64,000 nt of DNA from Ichthyophis bannanicus (taxonomy: Eukaryota > Chordata > Amphibia > Gymnophiona > Ichthyophiidae): contig CM066032.1 of assembly GCA_033557465.1 (NCBI GenBank), positions 57,386,955 through 57,450,954 of the forward strand, read 5' to 3'. The translations under genes and the position numbers were made by a program. A model generated the notes under the pieces. It was given only the letters and a program-made list of their open reading frames with translations. It had not been told where the DNA came from and searched no databases. Below, piece by piece: positions 33,430 to 46,500 of the stretch. How positions within the stretch are numbered: the first letter of the stretch is position 1; each line of letters opens with the position of its first letter.

Positions 33430-36400
33430 GTGATATAGGTTTACCAGCTCCTGTGGTCTGCTGCTGAGATTAAAGGGTTGGGAGAGAGCGTACAAGGATT
33501 GGATGAGGAGGGAGATATGAAGGTTGATGTTTCAGTGACCTAGAGTCTAGCAAAGCCGGAGACAGGATAAAATCAATAGAATATAATATGAAATTCACAA
33601 ATATGAGATGGATGAAGAGTGAATGGGAAGTGATACCACAAAAAGAGGGCGAGTCAGCATTAGAAGAAAGTTGACACAGTAAGTTTCCCACTCTACTCTG
33701 TAGGCATAGTGAAGTATTCTAGAAATGCATTCTCTGTAGGCTGGGAGACCTTCTTTTTATTAGACCAACCTCAGAATAATACCAAGGTAATAGCAGAGGA
33801 ACTTAGGAGAGCATATGGATCCCTGCTACATAAAGAATCCAGTTTCCACTCTGTTCAGTCATTGTGCACAGAGAAAATCTAATTCTCATTTGCAGACTTC
33901 CAGCAGAATAAGGGGATTTGGGGAAAATGCTTTGGTCTTAGCTCTGGCAATGAGGGACAAAACAGAGGGGGCTCCCAAAAGCTCTAATAGGGTGAAAAGG
34001 ATATCTTGGTGGTTAGGTCTATGCTGTGGTATGGGTTGTCGGGGTTAAGATGCTACCTAAAGTTTGTGATTCAGTGGTAGGGAGATAGTGGAGCTTCTGT
34101 AATTTAGGTAAAGTAACAGGGCTGGAATGTGAGAAAAACTTTATCTAAGGTGAATTTGGCCACTAGTCTATTGTATCCTCTGCCAGCAGAACTAGTTTGA
34201 CTCTTAAGAAAGGAACTGCTTCCATTTCTGTGCTAATTAGTTACTTATCCCTACAAGATGAGTTTTTTCTGAGTTTTCTAAAGTAGGTGAAAATCGTGAC
34301 AGTTCCTGGGGTGTTCCATGGGGTGTTCCTGAGGTGTTCCATGTGCGTTCCATGGGGCGTTCCTGGGGCGTTCCATGGGGCGTTCCTGGGGTGTTCCACG
34401 GGGTGTTCCATGGGTGGTTGGATTGGTCAGCGGTGATATTCACTCACTGCCTGATTCCTTGGTGGCAGAAGTTAGGAATAGCTCTAATTTTTGCCACGGA
34501 AGGTAACTGGACAGTAGCTAGATATCGCCGCTGCCCAGTTAGCTTCCTGCATCTCTGGCTGACCCGGACGTTCAATGCCAGTAGCTGCATATGGGCCTGG
34601 CATGGAATATCTGGATTTAGCGTTCTGTAGAAACCGCTGGTCGCTGTAATCGTGCTAGCCGTCGCCGCTGAATATCGGGCCCATAGTGTAGCCTTTCATT
34701 GCAGGCACCTTATTTGATGGAAGGAAACATGGCCTCAGTTATCCCAACCTTTCATTTACTGAGGGGGGAAATTTTGGACCAGAAAGATTTTGCTGGAAGG
34801 CTTCACCTCTCACCCATGTCAGTTGGGCTTCCGACATGGTCATAGCACACAGACAGCTTCAGTGATCTTCTTGGCTGATGTGAGGATGGAGTCACTTCTG
34901 GTTCTTTAGCAGACCTGCTTCCAGGACAGGGCCTACCACTGGGCAGACTAGGCACCAGTCTATGGTGGCATAATTTGGGAGGTGGTGGCAGAACAGCTAA
35001 GCGTAGGAAGGGGAAGAAGCAGGCCTGGCAAGGAGAAAGAAAGAAGTAGGATATGGACATGGGAAAGAGAAGGGGAGGTGCTTCACACCTGGGGGGGAAT
35101 GAGGTAGGAAAAAGAGAAGGGAATGATAAATACTTGATTATGGAAGGAGGGTAGAGAAGGGAAGAGGACTATGGAAGGAGGTGGGGAAGAGAAGGGAAAT
35201 GCTGAAAGACGGGAGGAGAGGGGGAAGTGCTGGACACAAAGATGGAGGGGTGGGGAGTTAGTGAGAGTGTGAGGAAGGAGAGAGAGAGACTGAGGTGCGG
35301 GTCAGGGATTTCTAGCTCTCTGCTTTTCCTGGCTATCTTTGGAAGTTCTTTCCCTTTGATGGTCTATATCGTCATCTGACTACCACCTCACTGAATGTGG
35401 CTACCTCAGGCTCTCAGCAATCCCTGATCTTATTTAACCTGCACATACCTACTTTGATCATGCTTATTCTTGGGTTTGCTATAATCTGTTAGACTTCTCT
35501 CTCACTCCTGCTCCACACTGAACCGCTCTAACCTCATCCATATTCCTCTTTTCCCCTCCTCTCTCCCCTTTTCTTCTTCCTTATGAGATGCTCAATCCAC
35601 AGCTAATAAACTCCTCTTTACCCATGATCTCTTCATTTCTAACTCTCTTCAACTTCTAACTCTTACTGGATCCTGGCTCCTACCTGATCACACTGCTTCG
35701 GTCGCTGTCCTCTATCAAGGCGGCTACAATTTCTCACACACTCCTTGTGCTACTGACCGTGGTGGTGATGGTGTGGGGTTTCTGCTTTCTCCTTCCTGCC
35801 ATTTTCAACCCCTCCCTCTACCTCAGTCTCACTCCTTTTCCTCCTTCAAAGTCCACTCCAACCACCTTTTTAATCCTTTATCTCTCCGGATAGCTACTGT
35901 TATAAACCACCTGACAAGTCTACCTCCACCTTTCTCTCTGACTTTGACTCGAGGCTTTCCTTATTTCTCAATTCTTCTTCCCCTTCCCTTATTCTGGTGA
36001 CTTTAACATTCATGTTGATAACCTTTCTGACCCCTTTGCTTCCAAACTCCTTTCCCTTACTTCCTTGTTTAACCTTCAGCTTTGCTCTTCTGCTCCCATT
36101 CATCAGCACAGCCATTGCTTGACCTTATTTTCTTCTCGAATTGTTTACCCTCTAATTTCCATATCTCAGCTCTTCCCTTATCTGATTATCACCTGTTTAG
36201 CATCACTCTTCATCACTCCCCACCTCAATCTCGCCCAGTCTCCTGTTACCTTTTTAGGAATTTTCATGCTGTCGATCCATTAACGCTCTCACTATTGTCT
36301 CATCTCTCTCTTCCACTTTGTCTTCTAACTCAGTTGATGAGGCTATAGTTTCCTATAATACTGTTCTCTCCTCTTCTCTGGATTCTCTTGCTCCTCCTAT

Positions 36401-39400
36401 CGTATGTCCTGTGAAGCACACTATACTTCAGCCCTGGGTGTCTTCAACTATCCATTACCATCGCTCTTGTGCCCCTTCAGCTGAGTGCATTTGGCTCAAA
36501 TCCCGCTCCCTTTCTGACTTCCTTCACTTTAAATTCATGCTTACTTTCTTTAGCACTCACCGAGCAAAACTACAATGTCCATCTAACTCTCTTGCCTCTG
36601 ACTCCATTGCCTCTTCTGTACTCTCAACCCCCCTCAAGGCACCTCTGCCTCTGACTCTCCCTTCTATTTTCAGGCTGTCTCTGTTTTTGAGTGTGTGTGT
36701 GTGTGTGTGTGTGTGTGTTTCTCTGTCTATTGTCAGGCTGTCTCTGTCTTTGAGTGTGTGTGCCTCTCTTTATCTCTCTCTCTCTATTGTCAGGCTGTCT
36801 CTGTTTTTCAGTGTGTGCGTGCGTGTCTGTGTATGTGTGTGTGTGTGAGTATGTTTCTTTATGTCTATTGTCAGGCTGTCTCTGTCTTTGAGTGTGTGTG
36901 CGCCTCTCTTTATCTCTCTCTCTCTATTGTCAGGCTGTCTCTGTTTTTCAGTGTATGTGTGTGTGTGGGTGTGTTTCTCTGTCTATTGTCAGGCTGTCTC
37001 TGTCTTTGAGTGTGTGTGTGCATGCGTGTGTGTGTGTGTGTGTTTCTCTGTCTATTGTCAGGCTGTCTCTGTCTTTGAGTGTGTGTGCCTCTCTTTATCT
37101 CTCTCTCTCTATTGTCAGGCTGTCTCTGTCTTTGAGTGTGTGTGCCTCTCTTTATCTCTCTCTCTCTATTGTCAGGCTGTCTCTGTTTTTCAGTGTGTGC
37201 GTGCGTGTCTGTGTATGTGTGTGTGTGTGAGTATGTTTCTTTATGTCTATTGTCAGGCTGTCTCTGTCTTTGAGTGTGTGTGCGCCTCTCTTTATCTCTC
37301 TCTCTCTATTGTCAGGCTGTCTCTGTTTTTCAGTGTATGTGTGTGTGTGGGTGTGTTTCTCTGTCTATTGTCAGGCTGTCTCTGTCTTTGAGTGTGTGTG
37401 TGCATGCGTGTGTGTGTGTGTGTGTGTTTCTCTGTCTATTGTCAGGCTGTCTCTGTCTTTGAGTGTGTGTGCCTCTCTTTATCTCTCTCTCTCTATTGTC
37501 AGGCTGTCTCTGTCTTTGAGTGTGTGTGCCTCTCTTTATCTCTCTCTCTCTATTGTCAGGCTGTCTCTGTTTTTCAGTGTGTGCGTGCGTGTCTGTGTAT
37601 GTGTGTGTGTGTGAGTATGTTTCTTTATGTCTATTGTCAGGCTGTCTCTGTCTTTGAGTGTGTGTGCGCCTCTCTTTATCTCTCTCTCTCTATTGTCAGG
37701 CTGTCTCTGTTTTTCAGTGTATGTGTGTGTGTGGGTGTGTTTCTCTGTCTATTGTCAGGCTGTCTCTGTCTTTGAGTGTGTGTGTGCATGCGTGTGTGTG
37801 TGTGTGTGTTTCTCTGTCTATTGTCAGGCTGTCTCTGTCTTTGAGTGTGTGTGCCTCTCTTTATCTCTCTCTCTCTATTGTCAGGCTGTCTCTGTCTTTG
37901 AGTGTGTGTGCCTCTCTTTATCTCTCTCTCTCTATTGTCAGGCTGTCTCTGTTTTTCAGTGTGTGCGTGCGTGTCTGTGTATGTGTGTGTGTGTGAGTAT
38001 GTTTCTTTATGTCTATTGTCAGGCTGTCTCTGTCTTTGAGTGTGTGGTGCGCCTCACTTTATCTCTCTCTCTCTCTTGTGAGGCTGTCTCTGTTTTTCAG
38101 TGTATGTGTGTGTGTGGGTGTGTTTCTCTGTCTATTGTCAGGCTGTCTCTGTCTTTGAGTGTGTGTGTGCATGCGTGTGTGTGTGTGTGTGTTTCTCTGT
38201 CTATTGTCAGGCTGTCTCTGTCTTTGAGTGTGTGTGCCTCTCTTTATCTCTCTCTCTCTATTGTCAGGCTGTCTCTGTTTTTCAGTGTGTGTGTGCATGT
38301 CTGTGTATGTGTGTGTGTGGGTATGTTTCTCTGTCTATTGTCAGGCTGTCTCTGTCTTTGGTGTGTGTGCCTCTGTTTATCTCTCTCTATTTTCAGGCTG
38401 TCTCTCTCTTTGAGTGTGTGTGTGTGTTTCTCTGTCTATTGTCAGGCTGTCTCTGTCTTTGGTGTGTGTGCCTCTCTTTATCTCTCTCTATTTTCAGGCT
38501 GTCTCTCTTTGAGTGTGTGTGCGCATGCGTGTGTGAATGTGTTTCTCTGTCTATTGTCAGGCTGTCTCTGCCTTTGAGTGTGTGTGCCTCTCTTTATCTT
38601 TCTCTATTTTCAGGCTGTCTCTCTTTGAGTGTGTGTGCGCATGCGTGTGTGAATGTGTTTCTCTGTCTATTGTCAGGCTGTCTCTGTCTTTGGTGTGTGT
38701 GCCTTTCTTTATCTTTCTCTATTTTCAGGCTGTCTCTGTCTTTGAGTGTGTGCGTGCATGTCTGTGTGTGTGTTTAAGTATGTTTCTCTATGTCTATTGT
38801 CAGGCTGTCTCTGCCTTTGAGTGTGTGTGTCTCTCTTTATCTTTCTCTCTCTATTTTCAGGCTGTCTCTCATTCTTTCTCTACATTTGGATCATCTTTGC
38901 TGTCTTCCTGTTCTGCGGCAGCCTTTATCTGTATGTTTGCATGTCTCTTTCTCTTCGGTTCTGTAAATGACACCCAAGCAAGGGGGAGGGGGGAGCAGGC
39001 AAGAAGGGGGCCGGGTCTCCGAGACTCCACTCTGCAGTGGCCAAGAAGAGCACAGCAAAAACTTACTTTCAAATGAAGTTTGCCACAGTGCCTCCCCTCC
39101 CCTCCCCTCCCTTCTTCCTAGTAATACTTTTATTGCCTGGCAGCTGTCACCTCCCACTGCTGGACTACTGCTGTTACTACTATTGAGCAATTGTAAGCAG
39201 CGCTGCACAGACACATGTAAAAGACGGTCCCTGCTCATCAGAGCTTACAATCTAGTCAAGACAGACAACACAGTAGCTACAGACATGGGATTCATCTAGG
39301 GGGAATGGTAAAGAAACACAAAGATCAGGTGAGTCAAGATCCCAAAGCGGCAGCGAAGAGGTGACCTTTCAGCCTGGATTTGAAAAGGGCCAGAGAAGGT

Positions 39401-42400
39401 GTCTGATGTACAGACTCAGATAGTTTGTTCCAGGCGTGAGGTGCAGCAAGGTGAAAGGAGGGACGTCTGGAGTTAGCAATAGAAGAGAAGGGCACAGATA
39501 GAAGGGATTTGCCAGAAGAGCGAGTTCCCGAGGACGGGTGTAGGGAGGGATAAGAGAGGAAAGGTAGTGAGGAGCTGCAGAGTGAATGCACTTATAGGTC
39601 AGCAGGAGAAGAGAAGGGCACAGATAGAAGCGATCTGCCAGAAGAGCGAGTTCCCGAGGATGGGTGTAGGGAGGGATAAGAGAGGAAAGGTAGTGAGGAG
39701 CTGCAGAGTGAATGCAGAAGAGTGGAGTTCCCGAGGACGGGTGTAGGGAGGGATAAGAGAGGAAAGGTAGTGAGGAGCTGCAGAGTGATGCACTTATACG
39801 TCAGCAGGAGACATTTGAACTAGATGCGGAAACAGATAGGGAGCCAATGAAGTGACTTGAGAAGAGGAGTAATATGAGCATGACGAGGCTGGCGGAAGAT
39901 TAGCAGCGCAGCCAGCGGAGTGTTGAACAGATTGAAGGGGAGAGAGACGATTCAGAGGGAGACCAGCAAGGAGCAGTTACAATAGTCTAGATGGGAGGTG
40001 ATTAAGGCCTGGATAAGTGTCTTAGTAATGTGTTCAGAGAGGAATGGATGGATTTTGTTGATGTTATAGAGAAAGAAACAGCAGATCTTAGCTATCAGAT
40101 GGATGTGTGTGGAGAAGGAGAGAGAGGAGTCAAAGACAACCCCAAGGTTGTGAGCTGAGGAAACAGGGAGGAGGAGAGAGTTATCCACAGAGACTGAGAA
40201 AGGAGGAAGAAAAGAGGAGGTTTTAGGGGGAAAGATAAGAAGCTCGGTTTTGGCCATGTTCAATTTATTTTATTTTATTTATTTAACTGTATTTATATCC
40301 CGCTTTTCACCGGGTCAAAGCGGGATGTAAATACAGTCTCAGGCTGTCTCTGGTTTTGGGTGTATGGGCCTCTGTCTCTGTTCTCAGGCTGTCTCTAGTT
40401 TTGGGTGTATGGGCCTCTGTCTCTGTTCTCAGGCTGTCTCTGGTATTGGATTTATGTCTCTCTCTGCCTCTGTGTGTGTGTGTCTCTCTCTCTCTCTCTC
40501 TCTCTGTGTCTCTATGCCTCTGTGTGTGTTTGTCTCTCTCCCTCTGTGTCTCTCTCTCTCTCTGTGTCTCTTTCCCTCTGTGTGTGTCTCTTTCCCTCTG
40601 TGTGTGTCTCTCCCTCTGTGTCTGTGTGTCTCTCTCTCTCTGTGTGTCTTTCTTTCCCTCTGTGTGTCTCTCTCTTTCCCTCTGTGTCTCTCCCTCTCTG
40701 TGTCTGTGTGTCTCTTTCCCTCTGTATGTGTGTGTGTGTCTCTCTCTCTGTGTGTGTCTCTCTTTCCTTCTGTGTGTCTCTTTCCTTCTGTGTGTCTCTC
40801 CCTCTCTGTGTCTGTGTGTGTGCCTCTCTCTCTCTCTGTGTCTGTGTGTCTCTCTCCCTCTGTGTCTGTGTCTCTCTCTCTTTCCCTCTGTGTCTCTTTC
40901 CCTCTGTGTCTGTGTGTGTCTCTCTCTCTGTCTGTGTCTCTCCCTGTGTCTGTCTCTCTCTCTCTCTGTGTCTCTCTTTCCCTCTGTGTGTGTCTGTGTG
41001 TGTCTCCCTCTCTGTCTGTGTGTCTCTCCCTCTCCGTGTCTGTGTGTGTGTCTCTCCCTCTCTGTGTCTCTCTCCCTCTCTGTGTCTGTGTGTCTCTCTC
41101 CCTCTCTGTGTCTGTGTGTGTGTGTCTCTCTCTTTCCCTCTGTGTCTGTGTGTGACCCTCTCTCTGTGTGTGTCTCTCTCTCTCTGTGTCTCTCTTTCCC
41201 TCTGTGTGTGTCTGTGTGCCTCTCTCCCTCTGTGTCTGTGTGTCTCTCTCCCTCTGTGTCTGTGTGTCTCTCTCTCTCTCTGTGTGCCTCTCTCCCTCTG
41301 TGTGTGTGTGCCTCTCTCCCTCTGTGTCTGTGTGTCTCTGTGTGTCTCTTTCCCTCTGTGTCTGTGTGTCTCTCTCTGTGTGTCTTTCCCTCTGTGTGTC
41401 TGTGTGTCACTCCCTCTCTGTGTCTGTGTGTGTGTGTGTCTCTTTCCCTCTGTGTGTCTCTCCCTCTCTGTGTCTGTGTGTCTCTCTCCCTCTGTGTCTG
41501 TGTGTGCCTCTCTCCCTCTGTGTGTGTGTGCCTCTCCCTCTGTGTCTGTGTGTCTCTGTGTGTCTCTCTTTCCCTCTGTGTGTGTCTGTGTCTCTCTCTC
41601 CCTCTGTGTCTGTGTGTCTCTCTCTCTCTGTGTCTGTGTGTCTCTCTCCCTCTGTGTGTGTGGGCCTCTCGTGTCTGTGTGTGTCTGTGTCTCTCTCTCC
41701 CTCTGTGTCTGTGTGTCTCTCTCTCTCTGTGTCTCTTTCCCTCTGTGTGTCTGTGTGTCTCTCCCTCTCTGTGTCTGTGTGTGTGTGTGTCACTCCCTCT
41801 CTGTGTCTGTGTGTGTGTGTGTCTCTTTCCCTCTGTGTGTCTCTCCCTCTCTGTGTCTGTGTCTCTCCCTCTATATCTGTGTGTCTCTCCCTCTATATCT
41901 GTGTGTCTCTCCCTCTCTGTGTCTGTGTGTGTGTCTCTCCCTCTGTGTCTGTGTGTGTGTCTCTCCCTCTCTGTCTGTGTGTCTCTCCCTCTCTGTGTGT
42001 CTCTCCCTCTGTCTGTGTGTCTCTCTTTCCCTCTGTGTGTGTCTGTGTGCCTCTCTCTCTGTGTGTCTCTTTCCCTCTGTGTGTGTGTGTGCCTCTCTCC
42101 CTCTGTGTCTGTGTGTGTGTCTCTCTCCCTCTCTGTGTGTGTCTGTGTGTCTCTCTCCCTCTGTGTCTGTGTGTGACCCTCTCTCTGTGTGTGTCTCTCT
42201 CTCTCTCTGTGTGTCTCTCTTTCCCTCTGTGTGTGTCTGTGTGTTTCTCTCCCTCTGTGTCTGTGTGTCTCTGTCTGTCTCTTTCCCTCTGTCTGTGTGT
42301 CTCTCTCTCTCTGTCTGTGTGTCTCTCTCTCTGTGTCTGTGTGTGTGTGTGCCTCTTTCCCTCTGTGTGTCTCTTTCCCTCTCTCTGTGTGTCTCTCTCC

Positions 42401-43488
42401 CTCTGTGTGTGTGTGTGCCTCTCTCCCTCTGTGTCTGTGTGTCTCTCTCTGTGTCTCTCTTTCCCTCTGTGTGTGTCTGTGTGTCTCTCCCTCTCTGTGT
42501 CTGTGTGTGTCTCTCCCTCTCTGTGTCTGTCTGTGTGTCTCTCCCTCTCTGTGTGTCTCTCCCTCTCTGTGTCTGTGTGTCTCTCCCTGTCTGTGTGTGT
42601 CTGTGTGTCTCTCTCCCTCTGTGTCTGTGTGTGACCCTCTCTCTGTGTGTGTGTCTCTCTCTGTGTGTCTCTCCCTCTGTGTGTGTCTGTGTGCCTCTCT
42701 CCCTCTGTGTCTGTGTGTCTCTGTCTGTCTCTTTCCCTCTGTGTGTCTTTCCCTCTGTGTGTCTCTCTTTCCCTCTGTGTGTGTGTCTCTCTCTCTCTCT
42801 GTGCCTCTCTCCCTCTGTCTGTGTGTGTCTGTGTGTCTCTCTTTCCCTCTGTGTGTGTCTGTGTCTCTCTCTCCCTCTGTGTCTGTGTGTCTCTCCCTCT
42901 CTGTGTCTGTGTGTGTGTGTCTCTGTGTGTGTCTGTGTCTCTCTCTCCCTCTGTGTCTGTGTGTGTCTCTCTCTCTGTGTCTCTTTCCCTCTGTGTGTCT
43001 CTCCCTCTCTGTGTCTGTGTGTGTCTCTCTCTCTGTGTCTCTTTCCCTCTGTGTGTCTCTCCCTCTCTGTGTCTGTGTGTGTGTGTCTCTTTCCCTCTGT
43101 GTGTGTCTGTGTCTCTCCCTCTCTGTGTCTGTGTCTCTCTCTGTGTGTCTCTTTCCCTCTGTATGTGTGTGTGTGTGTGTCTCTCTCTCCCTCTGTGTCT
43201 GTGCGTGTGTCTCTTTCCCTCTGTGTGTGTCTGTGTGTCTCTCTCTCCCTCTGTGTCTGTGTGTCTCTCTCTGTGCCTCTCTCCCTCTGTGTCTGTGTGT
43301 GTGTCTCTCTCCCTCTGTGTCTGTGTGTCTCTCTCTCTGTGCCTCTCTCCCTCTGTGTCTGTGTGTGTGTGTGTCTCTCCCTCTGTGTCTGTGTGCCTCT
43401 CTCTCTCTGTGTCTCTTTCTCTCTGTGTGTGTCTGTGTGTCTCTCTCTGTGTCTCTCTCCCTCTCTGTGTGTGTGTGTGTGTCTCTCC

Positions 43489-43519
<31 letters not shown>

Positions 43520-46500
43520 TGTGTGTGTCTCTCTCCCTCTGTGTCTGTGTGTCTCTCTCTCTGTGTCTCTCTCTTTCCCTCTGTGTGTCTCTCTCCCTCT
43601 GTGTCTGTGTGTCTCTCTCTGTGTCTCTCTCTTTCCCTCTGTGTCTCTGTGTCTCTCTCTCTCTGTGTCTCTCTTTCCCTCTGTGTGTCTCTGTGTGTGT
43701 GTGTGTCTCTCTCTCCCTCTGTGTCTGTGTGTCTCTCTCTCTGTGTCTCTCTTTCCCTCTGTGTGTGTGTGTCTCTCTCTCTCTCTGTGTCTCTCTCTCT
43801 GTGTCTCTTTCCCTCTGTGTGTCTCTCTCTCTGTCTCTCTTTCCCTCTGTGTGTGTCTGTGTGCCTCTCTCTCTGTGTCTCTCTTTCCCTCCCTCTGTGT
43901 CTGTGTGTCTCTCTCCCTCTCTCTCCCTCTCTCTGTGTCTCTCTTTCCCTCTGTGTGTGTGTGTGCGCCTCTGTGTCTGTGTGTGTGTGTGTCTCTCTCT
44001 CTGTGTTTCTGTTCTCAGACTCTCTCTGCTTCACTTTCTTTCTGTCTTTAGTCTAGCTCTGAGCCTATTTGCTCTCTCTTCCTGTTGTATGCATGTGTCA
44101 CTCTTTCTTGCTGTCTCTTACATTAACCTGTTTTTCTTTTTGTAGTGTCTCTTGACTGGACAGTGGCAGAATGAGCTGGGCTCTAACATGACGATATCCC
44201 AGGTGGACGGGAAGGGATTCTTCACGGGCTCCTACCTGACTCTGGTGTCTGTCACTAACCAGACAACCATCACATCTCCCCTGACAGGTGTTCAGCAGCT
44301 GAAGGATCAGCCCACCTTGGCTTTCTCTGTCGGCTGGTTGTTTTCAGGTAATGGCCCTTCCTCTCTCCCTCCCTTCACCCCCCAGCCCCAGTGTCCTGAG
44401 GCAGGATATTTACTCAGTTGGCAGACTTGATGCTAACCATTTAGCACTGGGGCCTTCCAGGGACAATCTGTGGTTGGCGCCTGGGTATTACTGGTCAGCC
44501 ACTGCTCGGCTGCTTAAGCACATTAAAGGCCGTTCTATCTTTCACCGCCAAAGCTAATCAGGCAGCACTGAATATCACGGCTTCCTGCTTCGCCTTGTTA
44601 CCGGAAGATGTAGTAAAGGCTGCTAGTGTAGCCGGGTTTAAAAAAAGTTTGGACAAGTTCCTGGAGGAAAGGTCCATAAACCATTATTAAGAAGGGACCC
44701 AGGATATCAATGTTTGACCCAGTACAAGCATTGTGGAACCTGTGTCTTTTGGGGGAAACTGCTAGGTACGTATGACCTAGATTGGCCACTGTTGGAAACA
44801 GGAAACTGGGCTTGATGGACCTTGGTCTGACCCAGTATGGCATATCTTATGTTCTTGTGTTCAGTCTTGGATATTCAGTGCTGATGGCCAGATATGGCCC
44901 TGGCATTGAATATCTGAGTTTAGCGTTCAGCGGCGACGACTAACTGCTGTGATTGCGCTAAACACTGCCACTGAATACACTGAGTCTTTGCTGACATGGT
45001 GCTGCCACCTGGTGGCTATATAGTGTTGCACATGAGCACAAGTTCATCCATCATAGACACTTACCCTGATAACTGCTGTGTTCACCTTCTCTATGTGCAC
45101 ACTCAGCTATTCAGTGCATACCTCCCAAATGACTGCTATTCACACTCTCTGTCCGTGCATGCCTCACTGATGTCACAAGCATTTCCATGGCCAAAGCAAT
45201 GCTTTAAGCAAAGAAATATCTTTAAAGCTGCATTTGGGGGAACACTCCTCCCGTATACGAACATCTGTGCGATCTGCTCCTGTGATAGATCATTGTTTGA
45301 TAGATGGTCTCACTTTTAATGATTTGCAGTGGAGAATTATTGATTATGCCCCCCTTGATCCCTGGGGGGGGGGGGGGGGCAATAGAATGCAGAGACTACA
45401 GTGGTTAGAACAGCGTTGGCTTTTTCTATTAAAGACAGCAACAGTTGTCCGCACATAAAAACACACTGAGCCGCATCACAACTAGGACCCAATAACTGCT
45501 CATACAAACACATGTACCTGCAAATATGTAAATAATCTAGCGGGGCCCAAAAGCGTTGCTAACATGATGCAAAATTGCTTTTTGTTTTTGTTGAATGTTA
45601 CCTGTAAATAGTTTCTCCTACTGTTCCATGTAAAAGTTGTTCAACTTGTTAATTGTAAACCGCCCATGATCTCTGGAAGGGGTGGTATAGAAAAACCAAA
45701 TAAATAAATAAAATAAATAATGGCTAGAGCACTGGCTTGTGAACCAACAGACCAGGGTTCAATTCCCACTACCATGCCTTGTGTCCTTGGGCAAGTCACT
45801 TAACCCTCCATTGCCTCAGAAAAATGCAAGTTATCAATGTCTCTGTTTAATGTACATTAGCAAGTTTACGTTACAATGTAAACTGCTTTGACTGAAATGA
45901 TAAAGTGGTAAAATCCTGTTGATATCTGTAACTGTCTGCTTGGACTCTTCAGTGGTGTGCAATAAGTTTTACAGCAAACGCCAAACAGTGACCTCCTTCT
46001 TGGTTGTTTAACTGAGGTCGGTGGCTTGGCTTGGTTAGATCTGTATGCAAAAGCACTCAGGCTGTTGTTCCATGAGGCCATCGCCTCTTCAAGGTTCAGT
46101 GATGTAGTTGATGGACTTTGGTCTGACCCAGTATGGCATATCTTATGTTCTTATGTTCTAAGTGGAGCTCAGGGGCCCCACACAACGGTTCCACTTCAGT
46201 AGAAACAACCAGAGGGGCTCAGCTACCCAAATAGTTCCCACCCCCACGGCACCAACATAACACCTTCCACCCCTCTATAACACTAGCACTATACGTTCTT
46301 AATTCATTGTTACCCCTAGCACACTGTACCCCACAGCTTCTTTCTCTCACTCTCACCCCTTGCACATCCCTCCACTTGTCTCCCATCCTTTCACCCCCAC
46401 TTCTCTCTTCCCCCCCCTCGCCCCCTACTACATTCAATTCTTGTTGCCACAGCCCCACTCTCCCTATTTTGCCCCAACCCACACTCCTTTCTCTGCTCCC

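Noticed and set aside
33280..33430. Avidin pseudogene
   Set aside because: All four exons keep their phases, splice dinucleotides and ligand residues, and a TATA box is in place; nothing indicates inactivation.
40405..44145. 1246-codon and 713-codon frames in the TC/TG array
   Set aside because: Pure low-complexity translation (Ser/Leu/Cys/Val on +, Arg/Glu/Thr/His on minus) with no domain; it sits inside avidin intron 1.
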